NCBI GenBank assembly: GCA_947463165.1
Contig: CANHSW010000061.1
Coordinates: 1-9,196 of the forward strand
Length of the DNA stretch: 9,196 bases
From: Cyanobacteriota bacterium
Lineage (GTDB): Bacteria; Cyanobacteriota; Cyanobacteriia; PCC-6307; Cyanobiaceae
Reading direction: 5' to 3'
Made by a program: the position numbers and the translations under genes. The notes under the pieces are model-generated. The model did no database searches and had not been told where the DNA came from. It worked only from the letters and a program-made list of their open reading frames with translations. This document shows, in pieces, positions 1 through 5,358 of the stretch. Each line of letters starts with the position of its first letter. The first letter of the stretch is position 1.

Positions 1-689
1 GAATCCACGATGTAGGTGTCGTCACCGCTACCGCCGATCAGGGTGTCGATGCCGGCGCCGCCATCGAGGGTGTCGTTGCCGCCTGCGCCATTGAGGCTGT
101 TGTTGCCGCTGTTGCCGCTGAGCAGATTGTTGAGGCTGTTGCCGGTGCCGTTTATGTTTGCGCTGCCGGTGAGCTTGAGGTTCTCAACATTGGCGATGGC
201 GGCCAGGGAGAAACTGACGCTGGCTTTCACGGTATCGCTGCCTTCCCCGGCCGCCTCAATTATCAAATCGGTGTTTGAATCCACGATGTAGGTATCGTCA
301 CCAGCACCGCCGATCAGGCTGTCGATGCCGGCGCCGCCATTGAGGGTGTCGTTGCCGCCTGCGCCATTCAGGCTGTTGTTGCCGCTGTTGCCTATAAGCA
401 GGTTGTCGAGGCTGTTGCCGGTGCCACTTATGTCTGCGTTGCCGGTGAGGGTGAGGTTCTCCACATTGGCGATGGCGGCCAGGGAGAAACTGACTCTGGC
501 CTTCACGGTGTCGCTGCCTTCAGCGGCGGCCTCTGTGATCAGATCGGTGCTGGAATCCACGATGTAGATGTCGTCACCGGCACCACCGATCAGGGTGTCG
601 ATGCCGGCGCCGCCATTGATGGTGTCGTTGCCTTCGCCGCCAGTGAGGCTGTTGTTACGGCTGTTGCCGTTGATCACAAGACTGTTCAT
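1..689 (-). CDS. RTX-type calcium-binding repeat protein, N-terminal part (runs off left edge)
   Basis: The minus strand is open from ATG 689-687 to the window edge (229 full codons), with an in-frame TAA at 699-701 just upstream, so this ATG is the first one available. The product begins MNSLVINGNS and is built entirely of hemolysin-type nonapeptides such as GGEGNDTIN and GGAGIDTLI, three in a row per unit, each cluster ending GDDTYIVDS. Linkers of about 60 residues containing VENLTLTG and GTGNSL separate the clusters. GGxGxDxUx repeats bind calcium in parallel beta-rolls, and such proteins are usually exported by type I secretion using a C-terminal signal, which would lie outside this window. 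No signal peptide, catalytic domain or clear Shine-Dalgarno is visible. Substrate, adhesive or structural role cannot be told from this part. The repeat family is certain; the start and total length are not. Confidence 0.85.
   Translation of the reverse strand, partial: MNSLVINGNSRNNSLTGGEGNDTINGGAGIDTLIGGAGDDIYIVDSSTDLITEAAAEGSDTVKARVSFSLAAIANVENLTLTGNADISGTGNSLDNLLIGNSGNNSLNGAGGNDTLNGGAGIDSLIGGAGDDTYIVDSNTDLIIEAAGEGSDTVKASVSFSLAAIANVENLKLTGSANINGTGNSLNNLLSGNSGNNSLNGAGGNDTLDGGAGIDTLIGGSGDDTYIVD
1..689 (-). repeat. 276-bp in-frame coding tandem repeat
   Basis: The plus-strand word GAATCCACGATGTA begins at 1, 277 and 553, giving an exact period of 276 bp (92 codons). Two full units (1-276 and 277-552) and part of a third (553-689) are present. 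Aligned by eye, the two full protein units differ at 13 of 92 residues, most of them conservative N/D/S/T changes. Such closeness suggests recent duplication or ongoing homogenisation, and the array probably continues to the left. Confidence 0.9.
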
Positions 690-896
690 AGACCAGGGTT
701 AGGCCGAGGCATATACGCTCGGTTATCCTGTGCACTGCTGCGGGATTCATCTGCAGGGGTGCATATCTGCCTTAGTACAGATTGCCATTGATGCACGTTG
801 CCGCTGCTGCGCATCTGCGCAGATTTACGCCTAGGCTGCCGCACTTATTTGCCGCCCTAGATATCTACCGCCATGTATCCATGGGCAGAGCGCTAT
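690..896. other. Intergenic region upstream of the RTX gene
   Basis: No supportable ORF or RNA gene lies here. It should hold the promoter of the RTX gene, because the preceding gene ends at a terminator, but no convincing -35/-10 pair could be picked; TATATG on the minus strand near 710-715 is only a weak -10 candidate. Small symmetric elements are present: the perfect 12-bp palindrome ATCTGCGCAGAT at 813-824, the 8-bp palindrome GCCTAGGC at 829-836, and CATCTGC or CATATCTGC words at 748-754, 762-770 and 812-818. They could be operator sites, but nothing identifies a regulator. Confidence 0.4.
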
Positions 897-924
897 AAAA
901 ACCGGCCCGGCGAGCGCCTGGCCG
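897..924 (-). terminator. Rho-independent terminator of the hydrolase transcription unit
   Basis: Read on the minus strand, CGGCC-A-GGC-GCTC-GCC-G-GGCCG forms a stem of 5 bp, one A/G mismatch and 3 bp closed by a GCTC tetraloop. One G later comes a run of five T (897-901). It lies 54 bp past the hydrolase stop codon in the right orientation, so it is the likely end of the nucleotidyltransferase-RRM-hydrolase unit. Confidence 0.7.
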
Positions 925-977
925 TGCGGGGGGCTTCCCGGTGGGAGCGTTGCCCTGCAAGGGCCTGGCTGTTCAGC

Positions 978-1943
978 TCAAGGCTGCGTCTGGGGATTGG
1001 GGCCCTGGGCGGCGCTTGGGGTTAGCCACCGCAACAGAATCGGATTCACCTGATCCGGCGCCTCGTCCTGGGGGCAGTGGCCCAGGCCGGGCAGCACCAG
1101 CAATTCGCGGATACAGGGGTAAATGCTTGCCCAGCGCCTGGCTTCCGCCACGGGTTCCCAGGGATCCGCCTCCCCCCAGAGCATGCGCACCGGCAGATCC
1201 AGCTCGGCCAGCAACTCCGGCGCCAGACGGTCGTTGAACAGATTTACGAAACCCCGGAAGCTCTCCTGGGCTCCGGGATCCCGGCTTGGCTCCAGCAGTA
1301 GATCCAGCAGCTCCTGGTCCACATTGTTGCCGCTCGGGTAGGCCTGGCCCAGCACCTGCCGCACCACCGGGGGCCTGGCCAGCAACTTAAACAGGCCGCC
1401 GATTAGCCAGCGCTGGCGCACCGTGGCCATCAGCAGGGGACGGCTCCAGCGCTGCAGCAGAGGCTGTTCGCCCAGCCGCTTGCTGTCTAGAGCCCGCTGG
1501 GCGCAGTCGATCAGCACCACTTGCAGGGGCGGGCGACCCTGCTTTTGCAGCAGCCTTGCGGCGTTGAGGGCCACTACCCCGCCAATCGAGTTGCCCACCA
1601 GCTGCAGCGGACCCGCACCGATCACGCTGTCGCTGAAATCCACCACCTGCTCGGCCCAGAGGTCGAAGCCGTAGCTAACCGAGCCGCTGCTGGCTGGCTC
1701 TCCTGGCAGCTGGGAGCGGGGCTTGGCGCTGCTGCCGAATCCAAGCAAATCAATGGCATAAACGCGCAGGCCTGCGGCGCTCAGGGCGGCGATGTTGTGG
1801 CGCCAGTGGCGCCAGGAGGCGCCGAAGCCATGCAACAAAAGAACGGCCCCCTGGTCTGGGCGGCCGTTTTGGGGGGGACTGGTAACGGCGCTGATGGCCT
1901 GGCCGCGCCAGACCCATGGCAGCTGTTGCAGTCCCTGGCTCAC
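978..1943 (-). CDS. Alpha/beta hydrolase fold protein
   Basis: A 321-residue cytoplasmic-looking protein with the full alpha/beta hydrolase signature: oxyanion-hole motif HGFG at residues 38-41, nucleophile elbow GNSIGG at 117-122 (Ser119), acid Asp260 in WGEADPW, and His289 in GLGHCPQDE. Residues of about 150-245 between the core strands form the expected cap region. The catalytic triad is complete, so it should be an active ester or related hydrolase; the substrate cannot be read from sequence. GNS(I/L)GG hydrolases of this kind are common in cyanobacteria and plants, some acting on chlorophyll breakdown products, but that is only a hint. The GTG start at 1943-1941 follows the RRM gene's stop codon by 6 bases in the same frame, with no obvious Shine-Dalgarno, which suggests translational coupling. 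The only internal Met (residue 172) is far too late. Terminator at 897-924 follows. Confidence 0.85.
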   Translation of the reverse strand: MSQGLQQLPWVWRGQAISAVTSPPQNGRPDQGAVLLLHGFGASWRHWRHNIAALSAAGLRVYAIDLLGFGSSAKPRSQLPGEPASSGSVSYGFDLWAEQVVDFSDSVIGAGPLQLVGNSIGGVVALNAARLLQKQGRPPLQVVLIDCAQRALDSKRLGEQPLLQRWSRPLLMATVRQRWLIGGLFKLLARPPVVRQVLGQAYPSGNNVDQELLDLLLEPSRDPGAQESFRGFVNLFNDRLAPELLAELDLPVRMLWGEADPWEPVAEARRWASIYPCIRELLVLPGLGHCPQDEAPDQVNPILLRWLTPSAAQGPNPQTQP

Positions 1944-1949
1944 TGGAGA

Positions 1950-2387
1950 TCAGACGCCAACCGTCTGGTTGGCCAGCAGGTTTTTGAGCTTGGCCAGTTC
2001 GCCGGCCCAGCGGGGATCTGGAGCTTCGCTATCCACGGAATCGGCGTGAACCACCTTGTTCACCGACTTGCGATTGGCAGCGGCTGGAGCGGCACCGCCG
2101 CGGCGCTCGGTGGGAGAGGCACCGGCACCGGGGCGGCTGTCCCGGCGCTCCGAAATCTCGATCCGCAGGGGGTTGCCGCCGAAATCACGGCCATTGAGCT
2201 GCTCGATCACCGCATCGGCGAGCTTGGCATCGTCCACGTTGGCGAAGCCAAAACCGCGGCAGACGCCAGTTTCGCGATCGTTCACCACCTTGAAGCGCAC
2301 CCCCGCCCCAACGCTCTCGAACAGGGCATCGAGTTCCTTGGCATCAAAATTTTGCGGCAGGTTGCCGACGTAAAGGCGAATGCTCAT
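1950..2387 (-). CDS. RRM-domain RNA-binding protein (cyanobacterial Rbp family)
   Basis: A 145-residue protein with a single N-terminal RNA recognition motif: RNP2 is LYVGNL (residues 5-10) and RNP1 is RGFGFANV (44-51), with the aromatic positions needed for stacking on RNA bases. After the RRM (about residues 3-80) comes an Arg/Gly/Ala/Pro-rich linker (81-107) and a C-terminal segment around DPRWAGELAKLKNLLANQ (124-141) that looks like a short helix. Cyanobacterial Rbp proteins are small single-RRM proteins linked to cold response and, for some, to mRNA positioning near thylakoids. Which paralogue this is cannot be settled here. ATG 2387-2385 is chosen because it gives the family's MSIRLYVGNL opening; the frame is open upstream to GTG 2438, but that would add 17 residues without family character. 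There is no Shine-Dalgarno; an 18-base pyrimidine tract lies upstream. It ends 6 bases before the hydrolase. Confidence 0.9.
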   Translation of the reverse strand: MSIRLYVGNLPQNFDAKELDALFESVGAGVRFKVVNDRETGVCRGFGFANVDDAKLADAVIEQLNGRDFGGNPLRIEISERRDSRPGAGASPTERRGGAAPAAANRKSVNKVVHADSVDSEAPDPRWAGELAKLKNLLANQTVGV

Positions 2388-2455
2388 GACAGGGGGGCTG
2401 GGAGAGAAAAGAGAAGACTTCGGCTCGCGAAGAATCACGCCGATGCATCACGCAG
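2388..2455 (-). promoter_or_regulatory. Leader of the RRM gene: small hairpin and pyrimidine tract
   Basis: In the 68-bp gap between the nucleotidyltransferase stop and the RRM start, the minus strand carries CTTCG-CGAGC-CGAAG (2432-2418), a 5-bp stem with a 5-base loop, followed within a base by an 18-base all-pyrimidine tract at 2417-2400 (TCTTCTCTTTTCTCTCCC). The hairpin plus U-rich tract could act as a weak terminator or attenuator for the upstream gene. The tract could also help ribosomes load, since no Shine-Dalgarno precedes the ATG. Both roles are inference. Confidence 0.35.
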
Positions 2456-3805
2456 TTAACCATGGCGAGCAACTGCTTCCTTGCTCAGCCAGTGGCGGGC
2501 CTCGACCAGGGTCTCGGCCTCGTGCTCGCCCGGCTCGGCCGGCAGCCGGCCAAAGGCCCTCTCCCTGGTGAGGTGTTCCAGCAGCTGCCCCAGCCGGGGG
2601 CCGGGCTTTAGGGCCAGTCGTGCCTGCAGGCTGGCCCCATCCAGCGGCGCCCTGGGGTGGAACAGCGGGTCGGCTGGATCCCGCCACCTGGCCAGGGCGG
2701 TGGGCGCCCACCCCGCCTCCAGCAGCAGCGCCAGGGCCGGCAGCTCCCCTTCCAGCTGGCGTTGCAGGCTGAGCCGCTCGGCTTCTGGCAGGGCATCGGG
2801 GTCGCCCCCCAGGGCCCCTAGCCGCTGCCACCAGTGGCGCAGGCGTTGGCAGTTCAGTTGCAGCCGGCGGCTCGACTTCAGGCGGGCCAGGCTTTCGCCA
2901 TCGAGCAGGCAGGCCAGCCTTGCCAAAGGCAGGGCCCAGGCCGTTTCGGCCTCGCTCAGCCCCCGCTCCGCAGCGGCCTCCAGCCCCAGCTGGGCCAAAT
3001 GGTGATACAAAACTGCCGGCTCTCCGCCTTTGGCTGGCGCCGCCTTTGGGGAGAGCTCGTCACACCAACTGGCCAGCAGCCCGGTGTCCACCACCTGGGC
3101 CAGGCCGGCGCCCCCCTGGGGGGCCACCGCCAGCCGTTCCAGCTCCGCCAGCACCCGCTCGCCCGCCACCTGTCCCAGCCGGGCCCTGTGTTGGCAGATC
3201 CAACCCAGGCTGGTGGCCTCTAGGCGGAAGCCGAGCTCCCAGGCCAGCCGCACCCCCCGCAGCAGCCGCAGCGGATCGTCCAGCAGGTTGGCTTCGCTGA
3301 TCGCCCGCAGGCGGCCCGCCGCCAGATCCTCCAGTCCACCACTGGGGTCCAGCAGGGCGGCCTCGGGATGCTGCAGGTTCTCCCCACTGGCCGTGAGCTG
3401 TAGAGCTATGGCATTGGCGGTGTAGTCACGCCGCAGCAGATCCTGCTGCAGGTTTGCTCCCATGCGGCGGGCCAGGTCGATCGTCCAGCCCTGCAGCACC
3501 AGCCGGGCGATCGACCGCTCCGCATCCAGCACCACCACCGCTCCCCCCAGCCGCCGGGCCAATTCCCGTGCCAGCGCCACGGCGTCGCCTGGCACCACTA
3601 GATCCAGGTCGGGCCGCAGGGCCAGCCTGCCCAGCAGGGCGTCCCGCACGGCGCCCCCCACCAGCACTGTGCCGGCGGGCAGGGCCGCCAGGGGCAGGGG
3701 CCAGCCTTCCGGGGCCAAGCGCAAGCGCAGGGCCCGCGCCAGCTGGTCAACGGGGAGGCCAGCCGCAAGAATGGGACGCTGGCGTGGCTGCTGCAGCATG
3801 TGCAT
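2456..3805 (-). CDS. Class II tRNA nucleotidyltransferase (CCA-, CC- or A-adding enzyme)
   Basis: A 449-residue member of the bacterial class II CCA-adding/poly(A) polymerase family, which builds or repairs the 3' CCA end of tRNAs. Visible motifs in order: GGAVRDALLG (50-59), the metal-binding acidic pair in DLDLVV (Asp66, Asp68), RRDYTANAIA (125-134), a LLDPSGGLEDL element (151-161), the nucleotide-selecting DDPLRLLRGVR (176-186), and GERVLAELERL (215-225), then a long helical C-terminal tRNA-binding part. The stretch between the acidic pair and RRDYT is short and lacks the usual flexible-loop sequence, so it may be a CC- or A-adding specialist. Two in-frame ATGs (3805-3803 and 3799-3797) are possible starts; both interlock with the ycf34 start on the other strand, so its promoter must lie inside ycf34. 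It heads the unit with the RRM and hydrolase genes. Family is certain, exact specificity is not. Confidence 0.9.
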   Translation of the reverse strand: MHMLQQPRQRPILAAGLPVDQLARALRLRLAPEGWPLPLAALPAGTVLVGGAVRDALLGRLALRPDLDLVVPGDAVALARELARRLGGAVVVLDAERSIARLVLQGWTIDLARRMGANLQQDLLRRDYTANAIALQLTASGENLQHPEAALLDPSGGLEDLAAGRLRAISEANLLDDPLRLLRGVRLAWELGFRLEATSLGWICQHRARLGQVAGERVLAELERLAVAPQGGAGLAQVVDTGLLASWCDELSPKAAPAKGGEPAVLYHHLAQLGLEAAAERGLSEAETAWALPLARLACLLDGESLARLKSSRRLQLNCQRLRHWWQRLGALGGDPDALPEAERLSLQRQLEGELPALALLLEAGWAPTALARWRDPADPLFHPRAPLDGASLQARLALKPGPRLGQLLEHLTRERAFGRLPAEPGEHEAETLVEARHWLSKEAVARHG

Positions 3806-4049
3806 CTGCGTCGATTGCCACTGGGTGGACCGTTGCCAGGCCTACCACGCGGTGGAGCGCCAACACGGCGTGCCCCATCTCAGCGCCGCGCCCGATTTCC
3901 AACCCCAGCAGCCGCGCATCCACGTGCAGGTGGTGGAGTTGCCCCACGATCAGGTGGGCGTTGAGTGGGATGTGCGGGCGTGTCAGAGCTTTCAGGCCCA
4001 GCCGGGAAATTGGCAACGGCTGAGGCCCCACCAGGCGCTGCCCCGATGA
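3798..4049 (+). CDS. ycf34: Ycf34 family protein
   Basis: An 83-residue protein beginning MCICVDCHWVDRCQAYHAVE, the hallmark Ycf34 N-terminus. Cysteines at residues 2, 4, 7 and 13, with another at 62, are suited to binding an iron-sulfur cluster. Ycf34 is conserved in cyanobacteria and some algal plastid genomes; work in Synechocystis linked it to Fe-S binding and to normal photosynthetic electron transport, but no precise biochemical role is agreed. ATG 3798 is chosen because it reproduces the family's MCIC start; an in-frame ATG at 3771 would add nine residues (MGRWRGCCS) that the family lacks. No Shine-Dalgarno is evident. Its start codon overlaps the divergent nucleotidyltransferase start, and its stop overlaps the tsaB start in ATGA (4046-4049), so tsaB is probably translated after it on one message. 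Confidence 0.93.
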   Translation: MCICVDCHWVDRCQAYHAVERQHGVPHLSAAPDFQPQQPRIHVQVVELPHDQVGVEWDVRACQSFQAQPGNWQRLRPHQALPR

Positions 4050-4657
4050 GTTTGCTGTTGGCCCTGCATAGCTCCAGCGAGGTGCTGGGGGTGGCCGTGC
4101 AGCCCCTGGGCGATGGCGAGCCGGCGGAGAGGCGCACGGACAGTTTTCCGCTGGGGCGATCCCTCTCCAACCAGTTGCTGGATTGTGTGGAGCAGCTGCT
4201 GCCCGCCTCGGAGTGGCCCCGGCTGGGCCGCCTGGTGGTGGCCACCGGACCGGGCGGTTTCACGGGCACCCGCCTCACCGTGGTGCTGGCCCGCACCCTG
4301 GCCCAGCAGCTGGCCATTCCCCTGCATGGGGTGAGCAGCTTTGAGTTGGTGGCCGCCCGCCATGGGATCACCACGCCCACCTGGATCGTGCAGGAGTTGC
4401 CGCGGCGGGGTCTGGTGGCGGCGCTCTATGGCCCGGATCAGGGCGGTTTGAGTGGGCTGGTGGAACTGCGCTCGCCGCGGCTGTTCGCCCCGGGGGTGGC
4501 CTTGCCCGACGGGCCCCAGCTGCCGGCGGCGGTGCGCTTTCCAGAGGATCTAGACATCCTGCTGGCCATTGGCGCCAGGGCCGCCGAGCGGCGCTTGCCG
4601 GCAGCTTGGCCAGAGGTGCTGCCCATCTACCCCACCTCGCCGGTGCAGGGGATTTGA
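4046..4657 (+). CDS. tsaB: tRNA t6A37 biosynthesis protein TsaB
   Basis: A 203-residue TsaB (formerly YeaZ), the inactive partner that dimerises with TsaD in making N6-threonylcarbamoyladenosine at position 37 of ANN-decoding tRNAs. It has the ASKHA-fold opening LLLALHSSSEVLGVAV (residues 3-18) and the family signature GPGGFTGTR (68-76), followed by the helix LTVVLARTLAQQL and HGVSSFELVA. The C-terminal half is shorter and more variable than in E. coli (231 residues), ending PIYPTSPVQGI. ATG 4046 is chosen because it starts the first beta strand and overlaps the ycf34 stop as ATGA; the frame is open further upstream (an in-frame ATG at 3965) but that extension lies inside ycf34. Its TGA overlaps a TTG start of the next gene (TTGA, 4654-4657). 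Confidence 0.92.
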   Translation: MSLLLALHSSSEVLGVAVQPLGDGEPAERRTDSFPLGRSLSNQLLDCVEQLLPASEWPRLGRLVVATGPGGFTGTRLTVVLARTLAQQLAIPLHGVSSFELVAARHGITTPTWIVQELPRRGLVAALYGPDQGGLSGLVELRSPRLFAPGVALPDGPQLPAAVRFPEDLDILLAIGARAAERRLPAAWPEVLPIYPTSPVQGI

Positions 4658-5358
4658 GGGCAGCGCCCCCCAGGACGCCCCGGCGGCGGCGCCCGCCTGC
4701 AGCTGATGCCAGCGCCAGGGGACAGAAATCCGCCGGCCCCAGCTGGCGGCCCCCCTGGCGGCGGCCCGGGCTGCTGCTGCTGTTGGTCGCCGCCGGGCTG
4801 CTCTTGCTGTCGCGGGGCTGGTGGTGGCCAGCGCCGCCGCCGCCACAGTTGATTTTGGTGCTTGGTGGCGATGTGGCCCGGGAGCGTCGAGCCGCCGAAT
4901 TGGCCCAGAGCCTTGGTCTGCCGGTGATCGTGAGCGGCGGCAGCAATCCCGAATATGCCCACTGGCTGTTTGCCCAAAAGGGCCTGGCCAGGGGGCGGGT
5001 GCAGCTCGACTACCGCGCCCACGACACGCTCAGTAATTTCACCTCGGTGGTGGCGGACCTGCGCCGGGCGCGGGTGCGCCACCTGCTGCTGGTCACCAGC
5101 AGCGATCACATGCCCAGAGCTCTGGCGGTGGGCAGGATTGTCGCCGGCAGCCGTGGCATTGAGCTCACGCCCGTGGCGGTGCCCTGCGGTCAGCGCTGCC
5201 TGCCGGAATCGCGGCGCAAGGTTTGGGGGGACGGGCTGCGGGCGCTGCTCTGGGTGCTTACCGGTAGGGATTTGAGGGACTGGGCGGCAGAGCGCCTGCC
5301 CCCTTTGCTGGGGCCAGGCACGGCTCGCGGATCAGGCCCTGATCCAGCAGGGCGTTGA
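4654..5358 (+). CDS. DUF218/YdcF-like membrane-anchored protein
   Basis: A 234-residue protein if started at TTG 4654, which overlaps the tsaB stop (TTGA) and has AGGGG just upstream. The N-terminus is Arg/Pro-rich (residues 1-38), then one hydrophobic segment (about 39-53, mostly Leu) and a WWWPAPPPP linker, typical of an N-in signal anchor with the domain outside the cytoplasm. The DUF218 domain (about 66-205) shows LILVLGGD, IVSGGSNPEYA, a polar HDTLSNF motif and LLLVTSSDHMPRALA, matching the family's GG, T..N and H.(P)RA landmarks. Relatives YdcF, SanA and ElyC are tied to envelope or peptidoglycan functions, but no reaction is settled. There is no ATG before residue 153, so the start must be TTG or similar; a TTG at 4606 is also open. 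The last 33 codons overlap plsC on the opposite strand. Confidence 0.75.
   Translation: MRAAPPRTPRRRRPPAADASARGQKSAGPSWRPPWRRPGLLLLLVAAGLLLLSRGWWWPAPPPPQLILVLGGDVARERRAAELAQSLGLPVIVSGGSNPEYAHWLFAQKGLARGRVQLDYRAHDTLSNFTSVVADLRRARVRHLLLVTSSDHMPRALAVGRIVAGSRGIELTPVAVPCGQRCLPESRRKVWGDGLRALLWVLTGRDLRDWAAERLPPLLGPGTARGSGPDPAGR

Noticed and set aside
16..567. Plus-strand Leu/Pro/Ser-rich ORFs (16-291 and 325-567) that resemble small membrane proteins and repeat each other
   Set aside because: They are exact antisense shadows of the 276-bp RTX coding repeats; the minus frame shows real calcium-binding motifs.
1..689. Tandem repeats as a CRISPR array
   Set aside because: The unit is 276 bp, in frame and codes for RTX nonapeptides; there are no short repeats with unique spacers.
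891..900. Plus-strand CGCTATAAAA as a promoter -10
   Set aside because: The A-run is the complement of the terminator T-run for the minus-strand unit, and no plus-strand gene follows.
1521..2459. 312-codon plus-strand ORF
   Set aside because: It is antisense to the hydrolase and the RRM gene, which both have intact family motifs. The product has no recognisable domain and is Gly/Ala/His-rich as expected of GC-rich shadow frames.
690..3800. A hidden mobile element or defence system
   Set aside because: No transposase, integrase, terminal inverted repeats, tRNA-end duplications, toxin-antitoxin pairs or nuclease/helicase motifs were seen; gene content and base composition look uniform and chromosomal.
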